Of a stretch of DNA of 64,000 nt, positions 1-13,807 are shown one piece after another; position 1 is the first letter of the stretch; the number at the start of each line of letters is the position of its first letter. The DNA is from Cruorifilaria tuberocauda. Lineage: Eukaryota > Nematoda > Chromadorea > Rhabditida > Onchocercidae. The stretch is taken from assembly GCA_013365365.1 (NCBI GenBank), contig JABVXU010000080.1, positions 1-64,000 of the forward strand. Direction: 5' to 3'. The translations under genes and the position numbers were made by a program. The notes beneath the pieces are model-generated. The model ran no database searches, had not been told where the DNA came from, and worked only from the letters and a program-made list of their open reading frames with translations.

Positions 1-525
1 GTGTGTGCCATTTATGGTTGTGTCTATAAATCATGAAATGAAGCAATTAAATTATAAATTTTCAGCATTAATTTCGAATAGCCAAGCACAAATGCTCCAC
101 CTGATTTCCCTCTGTTCCATCCCAAATGGCTGGCATCTTTCCGAGTGAATGATAAATGAATTCCATTCATTCTTTCTTCCATTTCATCGGCTTCACAACA
201 AAATCAGTTTAGTTTAGCACCAGGAGTCCCGTAAACAGTGAAATCCTAGATGAAAGCAAAAGTAGCGGCAAGTAATCGATAATGTATAAACAGGACTGTC
301 ATCAGATAGGATGTGAAATTTATTGCTGGAATAATTTCAAAATAATCTTACAGAATTTTTATGAAGTCTTAGAGAGTAATGCTCTTAAGTATTATGAAAT
401 GATTTAAGACGATCAAATTCAAATTACCTATACATTATGAAGTATATAGAGAGTGAAGTTTAAATTCCTTTTAATTATTATTATGATGAGAATACTAAAC
501 CAGAAACTAATTAGGAATACTTCTA

Positions 526-750
526 AGATATTATCAAAATTGAGCACTATATCGGAAATTGTTTCAGGTCTAACTACGGCTGATTCCTTTAATTCAAGAT
601 AATATCAAAACTGAGCAGCATATCCGGCAATTGTTTCAGGTCTAATTACGGCTGAGATTCCTTTAATTCAAGATAATATCAAAATTGAGTAGTATATCCG
701 GAAATTGTTTTCAGCCTTTCAAGTTACGGCTGAGAATCCTTTAATGCAAG
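526..750. repeat. Tandem repeat, about 3 copies of a 71-74 bp unit
   Basis: Three diverged copies begin near 526, 597 and 671. Each carries the blocks ATATCAAAA(A/C)TTGAG-like, TATC(C)GG(A/C)AATTGTTT and TACGGCTGA, followed by TCCTTTAAT. Copy lengths differ slightly because of small indels. No coding potential is visible. It could be a minisatellite or a remnant of a dispersed element. Confidence 0.85.
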
Positions 751-1885
751 TGTATTCAGTTTAATTTAATTCACATTGTTATAAACTTATATTTAAAAAC
801 TCTTAATTAATTAATTAAATGATAATTAGCATTTGAATATGATTCAGTACCACAGATACGAATATTTGCATCAATTTGTTGATATAACTGTACTTGAGTT
901 GTTTATGCAAAAGTACACATACATATACGAAGTAACACTGTCACTATTGACGATAATAATGATAGCAGCTGATAACGCTTAGCATCAATTTTAACAATAA
1001 ACAAATTTGTTGTTATTATACCTGTATGCAACGTCACCTGTACAATATGTACACATGGAGACACACACACACACACACACACACATGCACAGATGAAAGG
1101 AAGTGTGTATGACAAGAACGAGACAGACATAAGTTTGTGTTGAAATTATTTAGCATAGATAGGAAAGTTTGAAAAGGAAATGGGAATGAAAAGAGAGGAA
1201 GTGAGTCTTTAGTTATGTGTACAACAACAGTTTTTATCAAATGTTCCTCCTATTCATATCTTCATGTGATAAGAGATAAGCTCTCTTCGCTATCAATCTG
1301 AATTTCTTGAAAAGTTTCTAAACCGATAAATTTTCTCTCACTGAATTTAATTGATCAAAGTTTTTTAAAAGTGAACGCTCGTACCTTCACTTCTACAGCA
1401 TGAATGCTTGGATTCGTTACTTTGTTTGATGCTTCATCAATTCCATTCCAATGCATGACGTTTGCGCTCGTTTTAGCTTATCTTTTCCTATCATTTTCAT
1501 TTTTTTTTCCTAATGCATTCCCTCTGAAAAGCAAACATTTTTAGTCTTTCAATCATACATCATTCACATTCATTGATTATCAAATGTAAAATCATGAAAC
1601 TAAATCGCTATCATGCTTTTAGTGATATTGTAATTTTTTCATAATAATTCCATTTTCTACTGTATTCGTTATTTTTTTCTCCTAATGCTTAAAAATCAAT
1701 CAATCAATCAATACTGATACAATTTACATCATCGTTATCATTATGCAAATTTATACAGAACTTGTTGTAATCATTTTTCATGTGCTATTACCAATTGTAC
1801 AAATTTGTCGACATTATGAATATCATATTAAATGATTTCCATCTACAGCATTATGTACTGCTACCTGTAGTTTATTCAAACCTGG
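751..1885. other. Gene-free stretch
   Basis: AT-rich DNA with short homopolymers and an AC microsatellite. No open frame here is flanked by credible splice sites. It probably holds the upstream region of the gene beginning at 1886. Confidence 0.5.
1061..1085. repeat. (AC)n microsatellite, about 12 units
   Basis: An uninterrupted AC dinucleotide run. Open frames crossing it on the minus strand code only for alternating Cys-Val and are artefacts. Confidence 0.95.
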
Positions 1886-3665
1886 ATGGATGGTATTTTG
1901 TTACTCTCTCTTTTCTCACTGATAACAACTGGTGAAGGGAAAACGCATGATCAGTTGGTTAAAGGATGCACTTCACACTGCTCCATCAAGCATGATCAGG
2001 TTGTATTCCATGGTTGTTTAAATATCTTTATTTATTACTTATCATATCACTATCATATGAAAGAATCATTGCTGTCGTTTGTTGTCGTTTTTTTTTCTCC
2101 ACCAAACTTATCTGTTACTTAAACAGTAATTTTAACTTGCACCAATTCATAAGGATAGTAACGGTATCTTTGAGTTGAGACTAATTGCAACTATATTTTT
2201 ACTTACTGTTAGCAATTTTTTCTCCATTATTAAAATTAATTAAAAGTATTCAAAAGAAAAATTGTATTCTTAAATATTTAAATTATCTTTAGCATAGTGA
2301 AATTTGATAATGTTATATAATATATGATAAGTAATTTGAATAAACTTTTACCTTTTGTAGAATTTGTCATGTTGGAACAAGACGGCTCAGTTTTTTAGCG
2401 AAATAATTTTGGGTACATTTTTGCGATATGTTACCACACAGGTTCATTTCTTTGTTTTAATTAATGAAATTAATTAATCTAAGAATCTATCTGGAATAAC
2501 TAATCATGCAAGGAAATCGATACGAATGAAATTTGAAAAGTAGATTAGATTTTAGCTAATAAATTCGTTTATCTTGTTAAACAGAAGATTTATAGAAGTT
2601 TTTGGAAAATATGGAATAGAAAAAGCTGTAACCCAAATTTCTGCTTGTCAGTATTTATAGAATATCCTAATTTAATGATTTTAATTTCCGGTGAATATCT
2701 TGATAGCAACAAAGGAACATCACGGGGATTTGTCCACTTCTGATGAGATAGCAAAAGTCAGTTTCTCAGAATTTAATTATTCTCGAGAAAATTCAGCAAT
2801 TTGAAAATTTTTCGTTCCATTTAATCAACACTATTGTTCTTCTCTCTTTTCGAATCATCCATAAAATATCCCATTTTTTTTGTTGATTTTTAGAAAAGCA
2901 TTGATAGAATGATAGAACACGTGGAAAGAGATTATTCGAAGAGAGACAGTGGTACCATAACTATTAAACTTATTAATAGGACTGTAATGGCTTCTGTTTT
3001 GGCCTCTTTTGTAAGTGCAACTTTGATTTACAGGTTATAATCTACTTGTTGAATGAAGTTTTCGAGTGCATCGATAATGTTCCTAATATAATTTAAGATG
3101 TTAACTTTACTATTCTTTCTGATAATTCTCTTGCAGCTAACTTGATCGGAAGATTAGTAAATGCGATCAAATTAATAAATTCAGTCAAGTATAACGATTT
3201 TGCTTGGTATTAATTTCAGCATTACTTTCCTACTCTCTTTTGGAAATTAGAGAAAAGGAATTGACTTTTTGTAGTATAAATTAGGTTTTTAGTTAGTTGA
3301 AGAGTTGAAAATTTTGTTCAAAATTGTTTAAAATGCTGGATTTACGTGCAAAGTGATAAGAAAATCATAAAGTGATATGATAATGTGCAAAGATTGCAAA
3401 AATTATCATTCCATAACTAATTGTTTTTCATGAAATAATTTTTCAGGAAACGATAAAGACAAAAAAGCGACCGGAATTATTGCCATGTCCACATGGCTGT
3501 GAACGATCATCAGAATACTGGTTATCATGCAGTTTCATGTCACTGATGCTTTCTGCCATCCTGATGGCTTTTATAATAATCAGATCGATTCAAATGGATC
3601 GATTGGATCAGAAACATGCCTTAGTTGACGAGACGACTAAAACTGAGAAAAGTAAAGCAAACTGA
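1886..3665 (+). CDS. Unrecognised small secretory/membrane protein, multi-exon
   Basis: I do not recognise this family. Proposed exons are 1886-1999, 2361-2441, 2585-2650, 2715-2756 (weak acceptor, may be absent), 2894-3010 and 3447-3665. All introns are phase 0 and all donors are GT. The product is about 198-212 residues. It starts with a hydrophobic leader (MDGILLLSLFSLITTG) that looks like a signal peptide. Several cysteines follow: GCTSHC in exon 1, SCW in exon 2, and CNPNFC in exon 3. The last exon has the motif CPHGCERSSEYWLSC followed by one strong membrane helix near the C terminus and a short charged, Lys-rich tail. This suggests a type I single-pass membrane protein with a small disulphide-rich ectodomain. 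Frame consistency across six exons supports a real gene. The function is unknown, and exon 4 and the exact start are the weakest parts. Confidence 0.6.
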
Positions 3666-4860
3666 ATTCTTTTTGCTCACACATACTCTTTACTTTACTT
3701 TGAAAGGAAAAAAGAGTCAATCATGAAAATTTTCAGAAAGCTATTACAAGGAAATTTTATAACTTTTTGAAAATTCTTGTCTTCTACACCCATGTTTTAT
3801 AAGAGATCTTTAAGTACCATTGAGAAAGTTATATCCGTATTTTCTGAAACAGCGATAACTCTATTTCGTCAAATATAAAGGTTTTGAAATTTGCAAAACT
3901 TTGATAAAGTATAAGAGTTCTGGGACAATCTTACCACCACCAATTGTCATACATTCCTGCAATGTGTTATGGAGAAGAACGAGTTTCCTGATTTTGTTTC
4001 ACTTTTCATTTCATCAAAATGAATTCTCTTCCTAATTCGTTTGATCTTTAATTCCTATTTCATGTGTTGATTACTCTTGTCTGCTCAATGTTTAAGTTAA
4101 GATTGTTTATTTAATTTCTTGTTTATTATTTATTTCCTGCCAATCATACAATGTTTCAATGATTTTCCAATCAATAAGTATAAATAATATTCACTTTCAA
4201 TCTTTTATTTGCAAAACAATAAAATCAGCTTTCGATAATTAAAAAAGGATTCAAAAGTGTTCAATCATTTCATGTCATTAATAGGTCCAACTGTTATGGA
4301 AATTTTACGATAATTCAAAATACGAAAACTACGATCTCACCAGTGTCAAAGGTCAAGAAAGGATACAGCACAGATCTATCTTTCTATTCCAAACAAATTT
4401 CACAATGATTAAAGCGAAGAAAAGAGACAGAGCATAATTCATGTTTATTTCATCTTCCATGAAAGAGGGATAAAATTTTCTGGAAATATCACACCTGAAT
4501 TATTCAGTTCACCTTTTTTAGCTTGTAGCGATTGAATAATTTTCAGACCGCAAGTTTACAAGTGCAAGTTTATTTGTGCAAAAAAATAATCAAATCAAAC
4601 GAATATCTCTTGTGAAATAAAATTCCAAATACTATTAAATTCCACTTTTTCGTACTTTGAAAAATTAAAAATTTCTTTTACAAGAAATGTTTACATACAT
4701 ATAATTTTATAAACATCAACATTTTGCATCAATGGCCAATTTATATTAGTTTAGTTTCTGATAAGGAATTATTTCGGCAATTGAATAAACTGATAAAATG
4801 GTTTTTATCACGTAGAAATTATAAATAGTTCTTATTTACAAAACTTTGTCAACTACAACC
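3666..4860. other. Intergenic region
   Basis: AT-rich spacer between two plus-strand genes. An AATAAA lies near 4219, late for the upstream gene's 3' end. I see no exon with credible boundaries. Confidence 0.5.
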
Positions 4861-7800
4861 ATGGCATATTTCAACGGACAAACAATATTTACAGGTAATA
4901 TCAATCCTAATTTCTCCAATACAAATTATTTTTAATCTTAAAGATAAAATTAATATCAATAAGTCAATCCTTGCACTTCTCAATCAGAGAAAATCAAACC
5001 TGAAATTATTGATTAAATCATAATATTTTCCTAGAATTACAAAAGGCATGATCTTATAAATGAGAAATGAAATCCAAAGTATCCACTGAAAATTTAAACT
5101 TTCAAATTTATGTATATTAGGAATGAAATCATTTTAAATATATTGGAAGCATATTAAGCTTCTACTCTTTCCTTTCATTATCAACTTTACCATTTAATTA
5201 CAGTTTTGTATCTTATGATTGTTTCCGTGATGGGACCGGACACGTACGGATGCGAATTCTTTTTTGTCTTCCCACCAAGTAATAGTGGATCTAAAGGAAT
5301 GAAGGCTACATTAAGTATTATCAATCCGGACACTAAGCAGCATGCTAATGTTACCATCGAATATCCGGAATTCGACACTACTAGTGGTAACATCTCAGTG
5401 TTACGACACACTGAAACTTTACTTGTTAAAGTATTGAGCAGAAATCTGGTATCTTTTCATTACTTCGAATTCACATCAGATTTGCGTTAGTCCTTCCAAA
5501 GTTACTGATGCATGATATGTAAATTATAATCCACCAGCTAATAGAATAGTGATATTTTCAATTTGGATTCCACTCCCTCACTTCTTACTCTTTTCGAGTT
5601 CATTTAACCAGCTTATAAGCAATTTTTTTATCATGATGTACTGTTCAAGATTGATCCCTTAATGAATCAGTTTCATGATTAAAATGAACTTTAGTTTCAT
5701 AGATGAGTAGTGAAGGTTAAAAAGAGTTTAGTAAGGAAAAATTATAGTAAATGAAATTTTATTAAAATATTGTAACCTTATATGCTTTCTTGCATGCTCT
5801 TCAATTCAAATTCAATTTTTTAGGTCGAATTTCATGAATCGGTGATTCTAGATGAGATCATCGATGGTTTCCACTTATACTTAGATGCACGAATTGTTGT
5901 TCATTCAACAATTCCGATCACTCTTATAGCACACAGTGTGGATGTTTGCGGTGCACAAGATAGCTTTCTCGGTTTTTTCCTTATCATTTCATTAAACGCA
6001 ATTAAATTTAATTTATTTTTAAACTATTTTAATTGTTCAACTGAAATAATATATTTCAATTTTCTTTAAATTCAGTGCACTGATGATTATCAGTAATTGT
6101 ACTGTTTACAGTGCTACCAACATCGATGGCCGGAAATCATCATGCATTTTCGCTTCCATCATCATCATTGACCGGTTCAACAATTGTTTATTTTCTACCA
6201 GTGAAAGCTACAACTAATCAGTATATCACTATTGATTTGATTCGGAAAGAATCCTTTTCCTCTTGTAAATATACTGTAAAAGTTTGTTTTCTTCATCAAC
6301 ATTGTTATTGGAAGAATTGTATTATATATAGAGAAATCTTTAGTAGAATAAATTTTACAAAATCCTGAATAAAAATAAACATTTATCGAAACATATCAAC
6401 ATTCTCGGATAATTCTGTTAAATTATATTTCAGGTTGGTAAGATGTTGGTATTTAGGTCGTCGGAAGAAAGCGTCACATTTTGGACGTATGGTAACTCCA
6501 CGTTCGTAATCGTTGCAGCCGTACGTGGATTACCAACAGTAAAAGGATCAAATGTTTTTGATTTTGGCTGCTTTATGCCAAGCTCAATGCCAAGAATGAG
6601 TTTGTTAATAATTGATATTAATTAATTTATTACTGAAAAATTGTTTTTTCAATTTCTTCCCATTGAAATAGTAGCAAAGCGATTAATAGTACTGTGAAGA
6701 TCACATCAACTTATTTCTAGCAATTCTGTAATTTTTTATTTGCCTATAATAAGATGAAAAAATTCGTTTCCTCTACAGATTGCAATAAATTACCAAGGAA
6801 AGATGATATTGTGGTACCACTGCTTACCGGAAGGTACCATTTATTAACACCACCAAGTGTTAAATGTAAATCAGTGGAAATTTCAATTCATGGTTCAAAT
6901 AAAGTTGTCAAGAAGTGTTTAATATCCACTTCCGGTCAAACAGCTAATCCAGTGATATTTGATGGATATGGGAATATGGCTTCGATAAGTACCACGTAGG
7001 AGTGCAGTTGTTAACTTAAATTAGTCTCAGACTACATATTCAGTGAATTGTAGCTTAAATTATGAAAAAAAAAGAAACAGTATCGCTGATATGAAAACGA
7101 TTTGATGAATTTGAAAATTTTTATGCTTGCAGAATAATGTTAAATGTTATTCGATACGGTGGTTACAATGTTGGAGCATTAAACTACGAGGAAGGTGGAT
7201 ATTTGCATGAAGTACCAACCATTTCACAATTTGTTTCCGGTATAGTTCCGATTGTCGTACCCAGCGACAGCAATAAAGTTACTGTAAGCCTCTTCGATAC
7301 AGTTAAGAAGCAATTTTAGTCTGAACAAATTGTTTTGCATGATACTCTGTGACCTGTTTCTCTTTGAATGCATTCGATAAGTGATAGGTTTGTAGGTGAT
7401 AGGAGATTATAAAGCAATGTCAAGTGCTTTTTTTGATGGTGAAACCGGCTTACCATTTGCTACCTTACCATTCTTGAATGGTTCATTGTATTATGCATCC
7501 GGTACAGTATCATCCGGTTTCCATTTCTTCTATGCTGATGGTCGTTACATTATTTTTATCACCGGTCGCACAAATAATAGCGCTTATGGATTTATTCCTG
7601 CTTTCAACAGTAAATACTTATATTTTTCTTGCACAAATATCTTTTGAAGTTGTGATAACTACAAATTTAATGTAAATTGGAGAAATTCTTTTTCCGGTTT
7701 TCCGATATTTTTTGTTTTCCACCGCTAAACCGATTATTTACAGGTCGAAAAACTGTCAAAATGAATTCTATTACAAGTGAGTTATTTGCATTTTGCATTA

Positions 7801-8093
7801 CCTTACTGCTTGTTGCTAGAAACTGATAGATTACTTTTATCTGTTTTCCAGTTCCTTCTCCGGCATTACTGAGTAAAACGACAGGAACGGCACAGGACAA
7901 AAAAATAGCTCCACCATCCAGAAAACTTATCATAAATGATAGTGACGTCACAGCACAGAGAACCAGTTGTGATAAATTCAAAATTTTATCAGCTAAAATA
8001 TCTCAAACAAATGTTGCTTCTTTGTCCATTTCTATAGCCTTGAATTATCTTTTGCTGTTCTGCTTATCTCTCTCTCATATCTTGACCTCTTGA
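4861..8093 (+). CDS. Secreted IgGFc-binding-domain-like protein with C-terminal GPI-type tail
   Basis: Ten exons join in frame: 4861-4894, 5204-5448, 5824-5971, 6112-6281, 6434-6599, 6779-6995, 7133-7283, 7396-7609, 7744-7776 and 7852-8093. They give about 539 residues. The first 22 or so residues form a signal peptide split by intron 1. The next 450 resemble the IgGFc-binding N-terminal domain found in many nematode surface proteins: a GCEFFFVFP start, repeated beta-type segments, a VHSTIPITLIA strand, then DSFLVLPTSMAG, which matches the family's D-x-hydrophobic-LP signature. A Ser/Thr/Lys-rich linker follows. The last roughly 22 residues are hydrophobic with no charged tail (ending LSLSHILTS), which is typical of a GPI-attachment signal. 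It is therefore predicted at the outer cell surface or secreted. The ligand is unknown, and the family name does not prove antibody binding. Weak donors at exon 3 (GTTTTT) and exon 5 (GTTTGT) are the main uncertainty. A possible AATAAA lies at 8135. Confidence 0.8.
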
Positions 8094-11000
8094 CCTCTTG
8101 AATGAGAAATGCTACGGAATCTGTCAAGTTTGAAAATAAATTTATTGCAAGTGACATATACTGAATTTAAGATTTCACTGAAAGAACGATAACAAAACAT
8201 GTTTAAAACAATTTTTTGCTAAAATTTAATAGAAATTACTTAGAAACATCAAAAATGATAAGAATGCTAGATAAGCTATTAAAACTTTTATCAATCTCAT
8301 GCTTGTTTTATAAACAATCATATCAGTGTTTTAAGCTTAATGAATGCTTGACATTTTTAATTGATATATAAAATGATTACTAGCGACTATTCGAAATATT
8401 TCATCGTATTTTATTTTAAATCACTATAGTTCCATACTTTAATAAATATGAAACTATTATACTAGCTTATATCTTACTTTTATACTAATTATGATTATGG
8501 TTATGATCATAATTATGATTAATTACTTGTCATACATAAATTTAATTATATCAAAAATAATAAGCTGTTTTTATCGGTGAATAGGATTTTTCCCGATTGC
8601 TATAATTTGCACATAATACTAGATTCTATTGAAGAATTCTGACCTTTCCTCTACCGTAATAATTCAAAATATACTCATAAATATTTATGAGCAGTACATC
8701 CGGTTGGCAGGATGACAATTACGTCATTCCGAATAATGAAGAAGCTTAACTTCTCTTCAGATAGTTGCCTCTACAGTTTTGTTTCTTACTCACCGCAGAT
8801 TACGTGACTTCAACGTCAGAAGCGTTGACATTTGCATTTAGCACACAAAATGAATTCAGGTTATTTACAAAAGCGATGATGTCATCGTAATGATAACTTT
8901 TTCGACTTTAGATAAGATGGAAGAATTGAATTATTCTTTCACAAATAAGCAACTCATTTAACTGTTTATTTAGTAATACTATAAGTAATTATAAGTGGTG
9001 ATACTATAAATAATTAATTAAAAGTAATACTGTAAGTACTTAGTAATAACATAAGTAATTATAAGTAATACTGCTAGAATTATCAGAAGAAGCTGATATA
9101 AAATAGCTCTACAAACAGTGCAAATAAACGATAATATTTTTTACAAAACATCGAGATTACTGTGTATCAAAGTTTTTCATCATTTTATTTTCTAGTAAAT
9201 TACTGTCTCATTAATAAAATAATATTAACTAGCATTCAATGATTTCTGAAATTAGTTGTTCATCTCTTCAAAATTGATCTGGAAATGATCCGATGATTTT
9301 AACTAATAATATTTTATTCTTACTCGCATTTATATAAGAGGAAACTGTAGAAAAATTGCTCCATTACTTTATAGTAATTGAAATAGCACATAAAGTTACT
9401 CGTTATGATTTATCTAGTTTAACGAAATCAATGATAATATTTAGTAACGATTACTATCAATATCTCAACATGAGATCAAAAATGAAATTCCACCGGAAGT
9501 CAAAGTTAGGAATCACATTATCAAGTTAAGAATCAAGCTTACATATTTTTACATATCTACAAAAATAGTACCACAGCGATAACTTCATAAGATTATCTGC
9601 TCCATCATATTCACTAATAACTAGCTAAGGTAGCAGGTTGAAAGGATTTTAAAGAACTATTCAAATTATAACTCGCAAATTGCAAATTTTGAACATCAAG
9701 TTAATTTAAGCTGCTAAATTTTTTCCTGTTATTAAATTGGTTTTAATGATTAAAGAATTAATAAATTGAAATATTTTAAAGTAAAAACATAATAAACTAA
9801 GTTTTCTTAAGTTTGTCTTGTTCACTCGGTAAAGTGTCACAGTCGAAAACTGACATTATCAGTAAAGAACTTCCATCGCTGATGATTTCTGATATTTTCA
9901 AATTAATTCAATTGCTATTTGAGATTTTCGTTCGCTTGTCAATTTCGATAATACTACCAAAATCGACCTTCTCCGGTGCCAAATGTATAAAGCGAGAATT
10001 ATGAATACTCGACCTGCAAACATTTTGTTTCCAATAGTAACTAAAGTGTAAAGTAAGTTTATATTTTAAAATAAGCATATTTAATGTCATTTAAAATATA
10101 TTTCAAGACTTCTCAACAAACTCTGCTGTTAAAAACTTCACAGAAACGCAAATTTTTTAGTGATTAAAAATTGTACTCAATAAGTTTGTTTTAGTCTGCT
10201 CCACTTAGAGTAAAGTAAATTCGTAAACTTTTCAGTCTTCATTCAAGACATACTGAAATCATTGAATATTTTGAATTCATTGGAAATTCACTTGAGGTAC
10301 ACTAAACATATATATCCAATAAGTAATCTAACAAATTCAAAAGTTACTAATTTCAAGCAGTTAATTTAAGTGTATATATGAGATATTAAAATTTATTGCG
10401 TACGGTTCTTCTTATCATACCAAAATTACGATTTTGCAGGTAAGAGGGAATTTTTGCATGAAAAAATCTTCCGGTTATTATAATTACTGCTTTTCGATTT
10501 AATTATGATTAATTTCGGTGAAATAAAATTTGATATTATTATCTTTCCTGATAGACCCGTTGAATGAGACTAATCTTGGTCTTTTTCAGACATGTAATTG
10601 AAAAACTCCTGGAATTTAATGTACTTCTAGACCTAAAATCATTAAGTTATATCATACCTGCATGTAAGCACATAATTAATATCAGAATATTCAAGCAAAT
10701 ATTTGTGATTGATAATAAAATCTTTCTCATGGAAAATGTATAAAAAGGCATTGCTATTACAGCAAGCAAAATCGCAGCAATATGAATAAAAGTAAAGTGC
10801 GAGCAAAACATGCTAAATTCAATAACCTGTCAGGTGATCATCTACAGATTTAATTGACAGTAATATACAGTGACTGGTTAAGTCGAATATTATAAGATGA
10901 ATTTTGTAGACGAATAGTCTTATCGCTAGAATCATTGGTATCAATCGCGTCCTTCTTTACATCAATTGATAAAATCAAATTTTCACTCCATCAGATTACA

Positions 11001-13798
11001 ACTTTGGAAAATTGCTTTATTCTTCCACTTTCTGAAATAATTAATTCGTTTATTTTTTTTTCGTAAGTGAAAATTTGCAAAAGTATATTTTGTTTAGAGT
11101 TTTGAGTCAATTTTGAATTTCATTTTAACATATCGTAGATAAAATTAAAAGATGCCTTTAAATGCAAATAAATTAAAAGTGCTTTGAATAAATGAAAGTA
11201 TTTAAGTCGGAAGTAATGGATGAATGATTGAAGTTTAGTCACATTGATTGCGCAATTTCGGAAATGGATCATCGCTGATCATAAGACGATAACGGCCAAG
11301 AACTATTTATTGCAAACTGAATCAGCAAAAAATTAAGGGACGAGTTATTCCTCTCATTTATATATTTCAATTTGAAATTAATTGGCAACGGTTGGAAAGT
11401 TAACTTGAAAGAGCCATATATCTCATTTACGTTATTTGACCTTATATTGCTTTAAATTATTTTTTGAAGGTCAGTAATTGTCTTACTTGTTTAATTGATT
11501 GTTAAGCCTCTAATTTGTTACCGTACTACGGAAGATATAATTAAATTTAATAAATCATCTTTTTTCTATTAATTTAAAGATCTAACTTTGTCAGTTATAA
11601 ATTTCAACGAAGAAGAAAATCTGAAAGATTTAACATTTTCATCGCTCTTTTTTTCGATATTCAAATTTTCCGTTCAAATTACGAATGTTAGAAAAAATTC
11701 CCACTACTTACTGCAAAAGTTCGATTTTGCAAATGAATAAAACTTTTTATGCGAAGTGATTTGATAGTACGTTAAAGAAAATGCCTTTATCATTGGAATC
11801 AATCTTGCCATTTCTCTTTCCTTCTTATATCTTTCTCTTTCCACAAGAGTTGCGCAATCTGAAGTTCGTTCGAATCGATGAAGGAATAAAATAATATAAT
11901 AAAAATTTTGCGGCTTTTCTCCTTTCTTGATTTCTTTATCATTTATCATTCCTTATCATTGAAGAATGCAATGAGCCAAAAGTAAAACAAACTTTTCATT
12001 TTTGAATTTCTAAAATATTTTAATTCCAAAAAGGTTTGAACAGAATATCCGAGTATTTATTTTTTATCACTTCTGATGAAAATTTCAGTATGATAAGTGA
12101 GAAAGAGATAGACAATCACTGATCGCAATGACTTCATGGATGGATAGATTCATTGGATGGACGGACACGAAAGGTCAAGGAAGCAATGGGAAAGAGATTA
12201 GTTAATAGGATGCAAATTGAATGAATGAACTTTTTATGACAATTGAAAATCAATTATGTCCTTATCTGAAATGTATGTATAAAATTTTCTTTCTGTTTAC
12301 TTGTATATGCTTCTATTTTCTATTTACACTTTTTAGTAACTATCGATCGATACGTGAAACCATTCCACGTAACGAAATTTGAATTCACTTATACTAATGA
12401 ATGTTAAAAATGAATGACCATAATGTTGAAAAGAAATTCATAAAGCGACTTTTATTTCCGCCTAAGCATTTCGATTCTTATCTGAAATTAAGAATTTACA
12501 AGATAAAAAGTATTTGGAATTAAAATTTATGACTTAAAAAGTTTTGTGAAGTTTTGCTGTTTAGATTTGAACGAGTTTTACACTTCGTCTAAAAATTCAT
12601 GCTCATAAAACTCTAACTTCAGAAATGATGTTATAAACAGTCAACTCAGAAATGCAAGAAAAAAAGTTGATTTTAAAAAAGATCAGAGAATGAAAAAATA
12701 CGAATAAGATTGATCATTCAGACAGCAACCATCATTTCACTACTGAACTGCAAAGTAATTCAATTAATTTTCAAAAATGTGCAGGAAAAAATGAAATTGC
12801 AAATTATAAACTTCTAGTGTGGCCTTTATATGACTTAATGAAGGTAATATAGGCTTAATACACCTACCGAAGTTTGAAATAATTATTAGCTAATATCGTT
12901 TTAGAAAAGTAATAAACAAGCAGAGGTTAAAGTGATGACAGTTTGATATATCTATCAAAAACATGCAAATGTCTGAAACTACCAGTCGAATGAGTAAAGT
13001 AAATCATTTAATGTTTTCATATTTACGATTATAATAAACCTGAAACTTAAAATTCGCAAACAATAAAGGTTGAAATATAATCATATAAAAAATAAAGAAT
13101 AATAATAGGTTCGTTAATTAGAAGATACTAATAGAATGAGAAGTTAGGGTTTTATGGCATTAGACTATATGACATTTCTATAATTCGCTCAATTGATATC
13201 CTAAAATCAGCAGTCAATTAACAGCCTATCACCAAATATACCTTAAATTTTGATTAAATCAGTATCAATTGCCAGAGAAGATGAAAGTTGGTGAATGCAT
13301 ACAACAAGTAGTGATTGCTTTCTATGAATATGATAAGCTGACATCAGTGGGTCGTAAGAAAACTAAAGAAAGGCTTTTCAAATAGTTGCTATATCTATAT
13401 TTTGATTTCATAACTCCTTGACTTAATAGCCTAAATCCTCAATTATCGACAAAAATGTAAGTGAATTATTTCCGGAGAAATGGCAGATTAGTAAATAAAT
13501 ATTTGAAGTGATAAGGGATTTTGAATGATACAAGCTGTATTAAGAAAATGTTTGGTGGAGGTTGAGTTGATATCGTCGAGTTGCTGGTCGTGCAATGATT
13601 GAACTGAAGGCCGGAAAAAGGAAAGTTGGACGATAGTGTGAAGGTTAGTGAAACCTTGGCCTCGATATATGCAGATACGTGTAGCTTTGCCTACCTATTG
13701 CTCACCTTTTCGAGGTCGAAAGTTTGTCCCCCATTTATACTTCGACCTGAACCGATCTACTTCTCTTTTCTTTTTTCTATAGCGGATGATCCCACTTA
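8094..13798. other. Long gene-free region upstream of nhr-25
   Basis: About 5.7 kb of AT-rich DNA. The open frames in it (for example near 9.8 kb and 11.7 kb) have unremarkable composition and no splice context. Imperfect AT-rich repeats of the type AGTAATACTATAAGTAATTA occur at about 8970-9075. The size and position next to a developmental transcription factor suggest regulatory sequence, but this is inference. Confidence 0.5.
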
Positions 13799-13807
13799 CC
13801 AAGGTCA
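13799..13807 (+). promoter_or_regulatory. Consensus NR5A (FTZ-F1/SF-1) binding site
   Basis: The 9-mer CCAAGGTCA matches the published NR5A monomer consensus YCAAGGYCR exactly. It lies about 1 kb upstream of the first proposed coding exon of the NR5A gene itself, so autoregulation is possible. A 9-mer can occur by chance. Confidence 0.4.

Noticed and set aside
903..1240. Two minus-strand frames with CVCVCVCV runs
   Set aside because: Products of reading through the AC microsatellite at 1061-1085.
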